Assembly: GCA_030847615.1 (NCBI GenBank)
Contig: JAUMIR010000001.1
Coordinates: 164,955,001-165,019,000, forward strand
Direction of reading: 5' to 3'
DNA length: 64,000 bases
From: Gambelia wislizenii
Taxonomy: Eukaryota > Chordata > Lepidosauria > Squamata > Crotaphytidae
The position numbers and the translations under genes are program-made. Positions 1-10,932 of this stretch are shown here, piece by piece. Under the pieces are notes generated by a model. That model was not told where the DNA came from. It ran no database searches and was given only the letters and a program-made list of their open reading frames with translations. Each line of letters opens with the position of its first letter. The first letter of the stretch is position 1.

Positions 1-1909
1 CAGCTTGACATGACATTCTAACAAGTAAACTGTGGCTTGAACTATCTTTGCAAACCAGGATTGCTTGAGCTCTTTGTTCACTCCCAAGCAACAGAATCAG
101 GAATGTGACATCTGAATGCACCCATTTGTATATAAAATTAGCTATCTTTACAGTCTCCTTCTTCCATTGAATTAAATACAGATGCAACAATCCTATAATG
201 AGTGGGACATGCTCAAGTCCCATGCTAACCATACCCAACATGGAAGTCAAGATGAAAAATTAGTCTATATAATGAGCACATACTGTATGTATTTCAGGAG
301 AGGATGCAACTGAATTTCCTAGTACTGTACAATTGGTGAACTGAATGAATTGGTATAAGTCTCTTCCTCCAATATGGTAAAATAATATTGAATTATCATT
401 TACAGTTTTGCCACAAAATAGTTTTAAGGGAGTAACTTTCTCTTAAAATACTCAGAAGGTGATGTATACACCCTCCAACAAATGCAAATTATCAAAAGCT
501 TGCAACTGAAGAACTGGCTGATTAGTGCAAAACAATACGTGAAAATTCAACCCTATTGCGACTAGGTGCTCAACCGTCCCAAATTATCTTTTAAGGTTAC
601 CAGGCCATGATGGTGTAATAATAACAGTAGAAGTCATACCCAGCATAGCCAATGATAAGAGATGCTGGGAGAGGCAGTCCCCACTCCTGGTACAGGCCAT
701 GCAGCCCTATGCTTTGCCTGTTCATTTCGTTCTAAAAGTAGCACTGCTGTTGAACCTTATATAGACATCTTTGTTGTAAGAGCTGCGTCTCGCCTCTCAC
801 GTACTAAGGGCTCATCTATACGATCCCCCTCCAAAATGAAGCATCCTGCGGTAAAAACAAGTCGCAGCAGCTGTGACTTGTCTTAATGGTTTTACAGCCC
901 CCGTATACTTCAAATGCCCTCTAGCCACAAGATGGTGGCCACAAGTGAAATATTCACATTTTTAAAACTGCAGCTGCCGAACTTTTAAAAATCTTTTTTG
1001 AAAATGTTGCATAAGTGATATTTTACCTTTACAGAAAAAAAGAGGGACACCCCCCCCCCGTTTTATCGCCTTAGCAATCGGGGGAGGGAGAGCCCTCCTC
1101 CCTTACCTGGTCCCTGCAGTGACTATGACAACAATAGTAGCACAGGGGTGGAACTGGGTAAGGGAGAAGAGGCAGTCCCCACTCCTGCTACTCTCATCCT
1201 CTTCTCCCTCCTCCTTTACCTGGTCCCTGTAGTGACAAAGACGACAGCGGCACCAGGAGAGGCACTGGGGTAAGGGGCAAGGGCTCTCTCGTCCTCTTCT
1301 CCCTCCTCCCTAGTACTGGTGAAAAAAATGACGGCTATGGGTGCTTGCCCCATTAGCAGGCCCCGCCCCCCATGCTCATCCAGCCAATCAGATTGCCCCT
1401 CCTCTCCTATGGGAAAGCGATTCAAAGCGATCACTTGTCCCAATGAATGGGAATGCGCATTTCCTATGGAGTTTTTTTTAAAAACTCCAAGAAAAACTGT
1501 GAAGGCTTTCCCTTTGCAGTTTTTGACCTTTTTTGCCCCCTCCTTCACTATACGGCGAAATAATGTGGGATGCCATTCAGACAGCCCATATTCTCCTCTC
1601 ATTCTATGAGAAGTATTTTCACCATTTAGACAACCCGTAAGAATCTTGAAAAATGGCAACATTGTTTGATATGTTTGTAAGTAGTTCCACTATGAGCTAA
1701 ATACTTGTACAGATTCATAACATTTTAGTTACAAGGAAAGGGACCCAAACAGCTTTTCCTGATGGGATTAATAGTGGTAAGGGGGAAATAGGTCTAGAGA
1801 GTGAAGGAAAAAGAATGTCTTAATGGAAAGCATTTTGCTGTAGTTCATTCATGAACATAATGCAGTTTACCTTGACCTGACTTATTGCTTCTGTCTTTCT
1901 TTTTTCCAG
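1..1909 (+). other. SLC17A5: last intron of SLC17A5 (partial)
   Basis: This is the sequence upstream of the only SLC17A5 exon in the window. It ends in a T-rich tract and a CAG acceptor at 1907-1909. I see no other exon here. From about 790 to 1650 it holds an unidentified dispersed repeat, described separately; the rest looks unique and AT-rich. Confidence 0.7.
800..1650. repeat. unidentified dispersed repeat with internal tandem duplication
   Basis: The segment starts near a gggctcatctatacga motif that recurs, slightly altered, at about 15208 (gggcccatctacacga), so it is probably a dispersed element. It holds two diverged direct copies, about 110 bp apart, of a unit starting ctcctcccttacctggtccc (about 1086 and 1197). 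A third partial unit may start near 1300. Short ORFs on both strands of this stretch resemble no protein I know. Confidence 0.4.
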
Positions 1910-2047
1910 AATACTGTGGGAGAGTGGCAGATTGTGTTTTACATTGCTGCTGCCATTAACTTATTTGGAGCCATTTTCTTTGCACTATTCAGCAGTGGAG
2001 AAATACAAGACTGGGCACTTGATGGTTACCACTTACATAGGAACTGA
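1910..2047 (+). CDS. SLC17A5: SLC17A5 (sialin) last coding exon
   Basis: Sialin is a major-facilitator transporter of the lysosomal membrane that exports sialic acid with protons; neuronal vesicular transport has also been reported. This exon encodes the last 45 residues. They begin [20 protein letters not shown], covering most of the last transmembrane helix, and end in a short hydrophilic cytoplasmic tail ...GYHLHRN followed by TGA at 2045-2047. It matches the C-terminus of vertebrate sialin as I remember it. The acceptor is tttttccag at 1901-1909 and the reading frame enters in phase 0. All upstream exons lie before the window. The next genes, EEF1A1 and MTO1, are its neighbours in human too, which supports orthology. 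Confidence 0.9.
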   Translation, partial: NTVGEWQIVFYIAAAINLFGAIFFALFSSGEIQDWALDGYHLHRN

Positions 2048-2285
2048 AGGAACACTTAAGGTTAACCACCAAGAATTACAATCATGTGACTTGGAATGCC
2101 TGTCACATGACATCTACAATGCCTAACTCTTGTAGGGATTAGAAGACATTTCACATTTTGATACGTTGATTTATTTTATTTTGTAATAAGTTTGGATCTG
2201 ATATTGTAGTCTTAAATTTTCACTGGGTCTCAGATTCATGTGGGTCTGGCACATTTTAATTAAAGTATCAACTTTTTAAAATGTT
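2048..2285 (+). other. SLC17A5: SLC17A5 3'UTR with candidate poly(A) signal
   Basis: The sequence after the TGA is AT-rich, unique and free of recognisable repeats. The first strong poly(A) hexamer is ATTAAA at 2259-2264, followed by T-rich DNA. Other hexamers lie further down, for example ATTAAA at 3145-3150, so the true end may be as far as about 3170. The end given here is only the nearest plausible one. Confidence 0.45.
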
Positions 2286-3570
2286 GTGTATGAATTTAAT
2301 TGTTGGAGCACTGTTGTTAAAATTGCAGTAAGTAGTAGTTAAGAGATAATCTAGAAAATGATTGTGCATAGTGAAGTATTTTTTTTAGTTTATTAAATCT
2401 ACAATAACTAAGGGTTGTTAGAATTACTGCAGTTTTAGCTGTATTTATTTTTCATGCCCTATTAATCTCAATAAGCACTGAAAATTAAAAGTGAGGAGGG
2501 CTCTTCTACATGCTTCTCAGTTATACATTTGTTAGTGTAGATCCTCTGTGTGATTTTGATAATTTATGCACATTGCCAGTTTATGAAGAAAATAAGCCAA
2601 AATCCTCTACCAGATGAAGTAATTCAGAGAAGAAAGAATGATTGTTAGAACATGGCATCTCACGTCTTCACTTCTCTTTACAGTCTTAATTTCCATTTTG
2701 AGAAACAAGCCACTAGTTTCCCTGTAGGTTAATATCGAAGCAGTTGTAAAAGCATACTTAAGTTGGTGAGTGGCAGGTGGTAAAAGATCTCAATTGGTGG
2801 TCATTTAACCTTCCATTTTATTCACTCTGAAATCTAGCAGTCTCTTTTCAGTGATCAGATGTGTTATGCGATGCACCCTGAGCCAGTACTTGACCTGTTC
2901 TAATCTACTGTGCAGGTAATGCCTGGCTGTGTCTCTTGACTTTGGCCATGATAGTATCTGGAATATTGACATGGGCCATCATCACACCTTCTTTTTCAGA
3001 AGACTTCTCCAGACTTCATCTTTGATGCTAATGTACTGCACTAGACATAAAAGAGAACTTCTGTACACACCTCCTAAAAGATACAGAGAAGAAAACAAGT
3101 ATCTTTTAATTTCAGAAAAAGTTAAATACTTTCTTTTTTAAAAAATTAAAAGGAGGACACTCTCACCCTGAGGAAAAGCATCAAGCCTTGCTCTCTACCT
3201 ACTTCAGTTATCAGAAAAGTACTTTCTCAAGCAGAAAAAAAGCTAGCCACCATATGAATGAATGAGGCTGCAATTCTGTGCATAGTGACCTAAAAGTAAA
3301 GCTACTGAACACTGGGGGACTTAATTCCAAGTAACCATACATTGGATTCCACTATGAAAATGCAGACTTCCCTTGTGCTAAAGTGTGTAGCAATGTGCTA
3401 GACGCTTACATGAGAGCACATTGGGAACAATGGGTAGAAATGACATGATGAGCTCTAAAGCTGAGTCTCTGGTATCAAACAAATATAGAAAGAAGTGGGT
3501 CAAGACCTTGTAAAGCAAGGCTAGAGAGTACACTTCTTACTGTACAGTCTTCCTTCTGTCTAACAAAGGA
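2286..3570. other. unique intergenic or extended 3'UTR sequence
   Basis: I see no repeat and no convincing coding frame here. It may be the distal SLC17A5 3'UTR, because human SLC17A5 also has a long one. Confidence 0.4.
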
Positions 3571-3579
3571 GATTATTGG

Positions 3580-4275
3580 ATGGGTACAAATGTAGCATCC
3601 CCGTCTCGCCTTCTAATTCCCGCCCCGCTCCCATCCCTGTCACAATTTTTTTTAAAAATTCAGACACGGATTAAAAAGTCCTCCCTCTGGCAGCCCAGGC
3701 TTGAGCTCTCACAGAGCTCCATTCACTTCCTGGAGACTAAATCCCGTCTGTTCTTGCGAAAGAATGATCACGTGGGAAAAACAAAAATAAAAATAAAAGT
3801 CTAAAAGTTAAGCCAAGCACCTAAATACAGTAAAAAAAAAAAAAGTAAATGGGAGGGTACAAAAAAGGCTGTCACCTGGATGTCCTGATCGCCACTGGAA
3901 GTGTTCTGCATGGACTTTACAGGACCTTACAGGGAAGCCAGCACCGTGTGGGAAATTTAGAAATAAAAAGACAACCAAACATCAAGAAATTAAAACAAGC
4001 ACCTAAACATCCTAAGAAAACCTAAGTAAACAGGGGAGGGTACAAAAAAGACTGTCACTTACCTGGAAGTCCCGATTGTACCCAGAAGTGTTTGACACGG
4101 ACCTCCCAGATCACGCCACAGGAACGACGCCCCTTTTGCTCGCCTGTGATTCCATAACTGAAACGGAATGAGTGATCTATTGACGGCTTTTCAATTTAAA
4201 AAAATGGAATGGAACGGAAGCAGCACGGGGGCAGAACAGGACAGGGAAGATGTCATCTGAAAAGAAAGCCCTTTC
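3580..4275. repeat. dispersed repeat of unknown family, copy 1, with internal duplication
   Basis: It shares several blocks with 30890-31413, including gggagggtacaaaaaag, a tgtcacttacctgga block, a cccaga/cccgga-agtgtt block and a final catctgaaa..gaaagcccttt block. About 150 bp of this copy occurs twice in tandem (about 3770-3920 and 3957-4103), each with the same gggagggtacaaaaaag core. There is no protein similarity. The family is probably a non-autonomous DNA transposon, but no terminal repeats could be fixed. Confidence 0.55.
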
Positions 4276-4961
4276 TCCATCCTGTGGCATCCCTGTCCTG
4301 GATTAGTAAACGTGTGTGAGAATCTCCACAGTAGTTCCCGAACATGGATTCCTTGAGGTTGTTGCTCTTCAGCTCCCAGAATCCCCAGCCATCATGACCA
4401 GTGGTCATGGAAACTCGAGTCCAACAGGCTTCTGGGACCCAAGTTTGGGAACCACAAATCAAGAAAAAATGAGACACAATAATCAAACCACACATGACTA
4501 CAGTGGAGCCCAGTTCACTTGGTTTCTGAGAAATGGCTGTCATTTCTCTCTGAGCTTTGCATATATTTTGATTTTAATTGAACTCTTTCAGTGACATCTT
4601 TTTGGTTATATTTGTAAGTTTTGTGTAAAATATAGTGCTGGCATTTGGTTTATAAAAGCGGTTTGATGCAGCTACAAATCCTAATATGAGGGCTGTAATC
4701 CCTAACTGTAATAGGGTGTTAAGAAACCCAGCATTCTGCCTTTGCAGCTCAGTATGCCTGACAGGTGAATTATTTGTGACTGTAATAATCCAATTGCATA
4801 TTCAAACCAAGTTAGAATGTGTCAGATCATAGAACTGGCTATCTAATGTGGGTGATTGTGAAACTTATTTCTCCCTGCCACCAACCTGCAGAGCAGAATA
4901 TTCATAATTTTTTTAAAAGTAAGACTGGGGAAGAGAAATGACGACAGAGGAACTTGCACTA

Positions 4962-5219
4962 CAGGTCGCACCCCCCACCCTCTATCCATTGGAGATATGT
5001 TCCAAGACTTACCATTAATAAGTGAAACCATGGATAACAGCAAACCCTATTAAAATAAAGGACTTCTGGTACAAACATACCATAGAGTTGTGTTGGAGGA
5101 CCTAGAAATTCCTAGAGAGGACATCTCTAGGCATTTTCCAGTGTAACTCTATGGTGCATGTCCTTATTTTTTTAACTGTTGATAACTGAAACCACAGGTA
5201 TTGGTTCCATGGATTTTTA
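4962..5219 (+). mobile_element. Tigger-like MITE, right end degraded
   Basis: The left end is TA followed by CAGGTCGCACC. The body shares gttttggaggacctag-like and ctctaggcatttt blocks with the copies at 5582 and 41498. The right end keeps only ggttccatggattttta and has lost the outer terminal repeat. Confidence 0.6.
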
Positions 5220-5581
5220 TAAGAGCTCAACAAGAAAAAGACACATGATGATTCATAATAAAAAAAGGTCATGCCAGAGAGGATTCTGTATATTTTATCC
5301 CTTCTGTGCTGTTCACTGTGTCTTAATATACCTCTATTTTGGGTTCTGTTGGGGCTAATTTTAAATTAATACTACGAACTCAATCACACTTAAAGTTCAA
5401 ATTGGTTTTTAAAAAACAACTTGTATATACTAAATTGAATGCATAACCAATGCCCCAAAGTTCCATGCATCCAATAAGGTGCCCATGCAGGACTTGCTTG
5501 TAGGATTCTTCTGCACGTATTGCTCTGCAGTATTGCAACCTTGGGTACAAACCTTAAAAGTCTAAATAAAAATACAAAATA

Positions 5582-5803
5582 CAGGTCAACCTCTGTATCC
5601 ACGGATTCAGTAGCCACAGTTTCACTTACCCACATCCAGAAAAAAATGTTTTCTCTAGGCATTTCTAAGTCCTCCAATGTGATTCTATGGTCAATTTTTG
5701 GCGTTTGTCTCATTGAAAATAACAGGTTTCCCTATTATCCACAGTTTCAGGTATCCGCAGGGGATCTTGGAACATATCCCCTGCAGATACAGGGGTCAAC
5801 CTG
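5582..5803 (+). mobile_element. Tigger-like MITE flanked by TA
   Basis: The terminal inverted repeats are CAGGTCAACCtctgtatcc on the left and ggggtcaacctg on the right, each flanked by TA (5580-5581 and 5804-5805). A TA target with CAG-starting ends is typical of Tc1/mariner-superfamily (pogo/Tigger-type) elements. No transposase remains. Confidence 0.75.
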
Positions 5804-6183
5804 TATGTACAAATACATAATAGAAATTCCACCACAAGGAATTTGTCCTCTTATCCCCTCCTAAATACATAACTGAAAATCATACTGCATAATTCAAGGT
5901 TAAAAAGGCCTAATTCTTACCAGTGGGACTTCCAGCTCTTCTTCAACTCTCCCTTTCTTTCTGAACTGAACTAGTAAATATAACCCTTTTTTTAGGCTTT
6001 TCCCATACCTGTGAAAAATATGTGAAGAAATTTTCAGTGTCATCAGTTCTGCTGATTTTCTGTCAAGTTGGCTCTAGGTGAACTTGCAAGCATATCTTAA
6101 AGTGTTTTCTTCTTTAAAAAGTCCATTGTATGTTGCAATCCTAAATATTGCTTGGTATTCTTGAAATCAACAAGTGTTACCAC

Positions 6184-6507
6184 CGGTGGTTCTTAACCTG
6201 TGGTCCAAGAACACCCAGAGGGCCGCGATGTCCTCAAAGGGGGTCCGTGAAGGCTTGAAGGCTGCTCAGACCACCTCCTCCCACAGCGGAACAGCCACAT
6301 GGCAGGAGCTAAGGTAAAGGCTATGCATTGCCATTCAGTCTCTCTAGCCACAAACTTGCAGGAAGAATCAGGAGAAAAGTATTTTCTTCCCCTCCAGTGC
6401 TTTTGTGGGAAAGCTTAGTGGGTGATGCCACCCGGTGGTGGTGGTGGTGGTGGTTTTAAATCTTGAATTAAGGGGGTCCCTGGTAAAGAAAAGGTTAAGA
6501 GCCACTG
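6184..6507 (-). mobile_element. non-autonomous hAT element (SPIN-like ends)
   Basis: The ends are CGGTGGTTCTTAACC on the left and ggttaagagccactg on the right. The flanking 8-bp duplication is GTTACCAC (6176-6183) against GTTACTAC (6508-6515). An 8-bp duplication with CAGNGG..TTAACC ends indicates hAT. It is inverted relative to the related copies at 16734, 38648 and 58134, and it carries a (GGT)n run near 6433. Confidence 0.8.
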
Positions 6508-6860
6508 GTTACTACCACTAAACATGTTTCCTTTTAGAATATCAGGATACATCCAGACCATGTTTTCGTGGTCTTGACATAGGACTTGTAATCTAATCTT
6601 AAAGCACATGTGGAGGGATGCCTGTTTTAAAGAAGTATGCATTTTGTACAAGCACATTGCAATTTACCAGTGTACAGTTTATTTTATAAATAATCTTTAT
6701 AATCTTGTACAGTATATTTTGCTTATATTTTTTTTCAGTTGCTATTATCATCATCATCATCTTTCATTTCAATAGTGCCATCAATGTACATTTCTATCTA
6801 GATAATTTGTTTCACAAATGTATTGCATAGTTTTATATTTATATTACCCCTTCTTTCTTC

Positions 6861-6885
6861 TGTGTGTGTGTGTGTGTGTGTGTGT
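6861..6885. repeat. (TG)n microsatellite
   Basis: About 12 uninterrupted TG units. Confidence 0.9.
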
Positions 6886-6897
6886 TTGCGTTGGATT

Positions 6898-6968
6898 GTA
6901 CGAATATTTTCAAACTGTGGATGATTGAATCCGTGGATAAAGAATCCATGGATATGGAGGGCGGACTG
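6898..6968 (+). mobile_element. Tigger-like MITE, right half only
   Basis: It keeps aatattttcaaactgtgg and the right terminal repeat gatatggagggcggactg followed by TA. It matches the right halves of the copies at 13699, 18001 and 21045. The left half is missing. Confidence 0.6.
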
Positions 6969-8211
6969 TATGTATATTCTCCTGCTTGTTTAAATGTATA
7001 ACTTGTGTTCAGCAGTTTAAAATCTTTCAATCCTCCCATTTCTTCAATCCAGGCCATTTTAAAGGAAGTTTAAATACTACCTTTGTTTTCACTTTCCTGG
7101 AGAAAAAAAATACATACATTTTTAAAGAAGAGTAAATAGTTTGCAAAAAGAACAGCTACATTTTCTGGGTGTGGTGATATTTTATATCTGAGAGTCTCCA
7201 CTTTTTTTATGAGTCAGATTGGAGAGTTTAAAGGGGAGGAGGGATTTTGAGTCAGAAATTCTGAGTCCAGATTTTTCATACGGAAAAGGGTGTTCTCGCA
7301 AGCCCAGTTACTCTCAGCAGAGCATTTTTGCTGAGTCATGATGGAAGCACAACTCCATAGCTGTCAATTGCTTTGTCTCTTACACCAAGCAAGAAAGTTA
7401 CTCTGGTTAGCGCTTCTGTTCCTGGCAGAGGAAAGAGACAAAGAGGAGGATTTAAAATGACTCATTACATAAAGCTGAGTTCATGCCTCTAGAACAATCG
7501 AGAGAGCAATATCCAGACTGCACACTAAAGGAAGGCTTGCAATACACCACCAGCTCCTTTCCCTGGCCTCAGGATGAGTGTCCTATCTTACAGAAAAGAT
7601 CAGTGGAATTCTAACCATTTTCAGAGGATCCTGACAAAAATGGAAGACATCAACTGGAAATAATGTCACTGAAATAATCAAGGTGAAAAGCACTAATATA
7701 GCAACCAGAATAGTTCTGATTAAAAATCAAGCCTCAAATTATTTCCGATACCAATTAGAGTTTGTGATATCCTTGGTTTGCAGTATTTATAAACTCCTTT
7801 TCCCCTTGGAAATGCTCTGATAGTAGCAATAATAAATAAATAATGCCAATTAAAAATACTTTTTTTAAAAAAATAAAAAGTATAGACATTGAAGTACACT
7901 GGCCACCTGCAAATGATAATGGGTCTCCTACCTATTTTAGAGAGATAGGTAGGCATGGAAATCCTGGCAGACAACATGATATCTGATTCTACCTCATACA
8001 TCTGTCCAAGTATTAAAAGTACTGAGGCCTTTGTCTTTATATCAGGTTGCCAATTACTTGATGTCAGAACATGTCTTCAGGTTCATACTGATAAATCTAG
8101 AAACGCTTCACCTCAAGTATTCTCATTCATAAAAGTCCCTAGCTTTTTTTAAAATATAGGACTACTTCCAAACCTTTTTTTTTTTTTTTACATTCTTGTT
8201 GACCTAATTGA

Positions 8212-8649
8212 GAGCCAGCATGGCATAGTGATTTGGGTGTTGGACTAGGACTCTGGAGAGCAGGGTTCAAATCCCCACTCAGCCATGGAAACCCACTGGG
8301 TGAATTTGTACAAGTCACACACTCTCATCCTCAGAGGAAGGCTACGGCAAACCTCCAAGCTACAGGAAAAGAGATTCCACCTAAGCATTAAGAACTTCCT
8401 GACGGTGAGAGTGGTTACAGTGGAATATGCTGCCTCGGAGTGTGGTGGAGTCTCCTTCTTTGGAGATTTTTAAACAGAGGCTGGATGGCCATCTATCAGG
8501 AATGCTTTGAGTGTGTATTCCTGCAGGGCAGGGGGTTGCACTGGATGGCCCTTGTGGTCCCTTTCAAACTCTATGATTCTGTGAAATCTTGCCAAGGAAA
8601 ACCCGTGATAGGGTTGCCATGAAATGACTTGAGGACACACAACAACAAT
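8212..8649 (+). mobile_element. tRNA-derived SINE (Bov-B-tailed, Sauria-type), split by CR1
   Basis: The head gagccagcatggcatagtg and the internal gggttcaaatccccactc resemble pol III A and B boxes. The body runs through a ggaaacccactgggtga block. The tail gccatgaaatgacttgagg..acacaacaacaa resembles a Bov-B LINE end, which is what Sauria-type SINEs use. A CR1 3' end (about 8357-8584) interrupts the SINE, which resumes at aaatcttgccaagg. Related copies are at 14811, 15020, 17046 and, reversed, near 28170. Confidence 0.7.
8357..8584 (+). mobile_element. CR1 LINE 3' end nested in a SINE
   Basis: It has the standard CR1 3' region: an aaaagagattccacct block, cagaggctggatggccatct, ggttgcactggatggccc, and a terminus of tctatgattctgtga, close to the tandem ATTCTATG of CR1 ends. 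It is strongly 5' truncated. Confidence 0.8.
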
Positions 8650-8663
8650 TGAAAGTAATAGAG

Positions 8664-8795
8664 CAGGAGTGGAAAATGTTTGGCTCTCCAGATGTTTTGG
8701 ATTACAACCCACACAACCCCTTAAAATTGGCCATGCTGGCTGAAGGTGATTGGAGTTGTAAGCTGAAGATTTCCTGCCTCTTGTCAGAGAGGCAC
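8664..8795 (+). mobile_element. foldback MITE (hAT-like 'gtggggaa' family)
   Basis: It begins caggagtggaaaatgtttgg..ctccagatgttttgga and has the partly palindromic core ggccatgctggctgaaggtg with ggagttgta in the right arm. Related copies are at 10543, 12764, 40985 and 46437. The ends are diverged. Confidence 0.5.
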
Positions 8796-9429
8796 TTCAA
8801 ACTGCTGTTGTATCCTCAGGCAGCTGTCCTTGTTTCAATTTTTCTTCCATTGAAATTAAGGCAAAAGTGTTTTAAAATGAAGATACTATCAGTTCAGATA
8901 AGTGTATCTGACGTCAAGCAGTTTATATAAGTACTAAAGCGGCATGGAGAAAGCTGGGATGAAAATTTAACAGACTTTTACTTATTTGCTGTTGTGCTGA
9001 ATTGGAGAGATGAGTAGATGGAGTTCTGCACAACCTTCCAACATAACAGATGAAAAAGGACACATGTGGACAACTAACATCAAGATGTAGGCAAGGGAGC
9101 AAAAGTTATTAATGAGAAAGCACTAACAAGCTAGGAGAAGCTGCAGCACTACTTTGCTTTTGTGTGGGCCTACCGGAAAGGACAAGATTCTGTCCTCTCC
9201 TCTCCCCCTGGCTGAGTTAACTAAGTGGAAACAACTTTTGCATTTTGAATTCAGTTTGCAGCAAGGAAGAAAGGGGGGGCAGGGAGGGAGAAGCGGGGGC
9301 ATTTTAAAAGCAGCTGAGAAAGTGTGATGGAAGGAGTAATAGGAACTGTCCTTGCCAAATTGGGACAGTAGGAGGGTATGATGTTGCCCTCCTTCCAGCT
9401 CCAATCCATTCTGCTTAACATTGCCATAG

Positions 9430-9905
9430 AAACCATCTGTGCATGAAGAGTTCTCTCAATAGAGTCAAAAGCACTGGAAAAGCAGAGAAGCTATTGATAT
9501 CCACAAACACCTGGACAACTTCATCAGGAAAGAAGAAACCTTAAAAGTAAACAGAATCTGGCTCCTAGTTTTGAAGAACAATAGAATCAAAACTCAACAC
9601 TTACAAAGGAATTCCACCCAGGGACAGGGGGATTCCCAGTAGATCATGGCCCATCAACCAACCAATAGCCAAACAGACACTAATGAGCCTTGCATTTCTA
9701 TACCCAGAAACTAACCATTCAGTTACACAAATTTAGATATACTCCCCAACAGGGGTTCACAGCATATAAACTCCACATACACTTCTACCCAACCCTTCTC
9801 TGAAGATGCTGGCCACAGATGTAGGCAAAACGTCAGATAAACTATTCCAGAACACGGCCTCACAGCCCGGAAAAAACCAAGGAAAATCTAACATCAAACT
9901 GCTAT
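9430..9905 (+). mobile_element. Penelope-like element 3' fragment
   Basis: It shares long blocks, on the opposite strand, with the Penelope-like element at 32218-33190: ggacaacttcatcaggaaag, aatctggctcctagttttg, a block of two-residue differences around actaaccattcagttaca, gatgctggccacagatgtag, and cacagcccggaaaaaacc. No endonuclease or RT motif remains. Confidence 0.7.
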
Positions 9906-10542
9906 AATTCTGCAGTGTGGGTACACTTTAAATGTATTCCTTGTGAGACACAAACATTTTAATTATAAGGACCTTTCTACATGAATAGTGGGAGGTTATA
10001 TCCTGATTTTGTTTTATTCTTATTGCAATGCCCTGGGCAAAACCCCATGCTATGCCAATAACACAATATCTTCTACTTAAACCAGGAGAGAGGGAGTAAA
10101 AGCTTTGTTTTTAATTATATAAGTGGTTTTGTTTATGATGTTTTATTAAGTGTGAAACATTCATCTTGGCAGTGCTTACAGTAACCCTGTAAAGCTAGTA
10201 ATGTTTCCATCTTAGAGATACAGTTCTGATAGTATGCGATCTGTGAAATGTGCTACTGACTTGGTGCTTGAAGCCAGGTATTTGCAATTACTTTACTGAC
10301 GCTGTAAGCAGTTAGTGTATTTTTAGAATATGTAGGCTATTTCCTGCACAACAGATGCAAAATCTTGCTCATCCTCTGTTGTGCTCACTAAGACCACATG
10401 GGTGTGGAATCATGAATAGAAAAATAGGTGTAATCACAAAAGGCAGCTCCGATAATGGGGATTCTACTATACCTGTAATAAAGGTGAGCAATGGAAATCT
10501 CCCTGAGCAAATTTAAGCATGCAAAGCACCATATAATACACA

Positions 10543-10677
10543 TAAGGGGTGAGAATCTTACGGCCCTCCAGATGTTATTGGGCAATGTCCAACATGGATG
10601 ATACTGGCTAGGCCAATGGGAGTTGCCATCCAACAATATCTGAAGGGCCCCATGATTCTCACCTCTGCTGTTCAGTA
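10543..10677. mobile_element. foldback MITE with long terminal inverted repeats
   Basis: The left arm ggggtgagaatcttacggccctccagatgttattgg is mirrored by the right arm ccaacaatatctgaagggccccatgattctcacctc. The centre holds ggatgatactggctaggcc. It would fold into an almost complete hairpin, and I see no coding content. Confidence 0.7.
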
Positions 10678-10762
10678 TTTGATTCAACAAGTCTACTCTA
10701 ATTGAGATTAGCAATTGAATTTAGGCTGAAAATGTTAGATAATATTTTTTTAAAAAAATCTA

Positions 10763-10875
10763 TGTGTGTATGTGTGCGCCTCCAAGTCGTTTGTCAACTT
10801 ATGGCGGCCCCATGAATTTCACAGAGTTTTCTTCAATACTAATATACTTATCCAGAGGGTTCTTTTTTGCAGCAA
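10763..10875 (-). mobile_element. SINE 3' part (Bov-B-tailed family)
   Basis: Reverse-oriented tail of the family at 8212: gcctccaagtcgtttgtcaac..ttatggcggccccatgaatttc, then a diverged body. The tRNA-like head is missing. Confidence 0.5.
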
Positions 10876-10932
10876 GGATCTTGGTCCATACAGAGCTTCA
10901 AACTCAAGAATAAAAAACTAACAAAGTAGCTT

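Noticed and set aside
1216..1662. 148-codon minus-strand ORF in the SLC17A5 intron
   Set aside because: It lies in an unidentified duplicated repeat and resembles no protein.
8212..8300. tRNA-like A and B boxes as a possible tRNA gene
   Set aside because: The same sequence recurs at several SINE copies, and no full cloverleaf with an acceptor stem is visible. No functional tRNA gene was found in the window.
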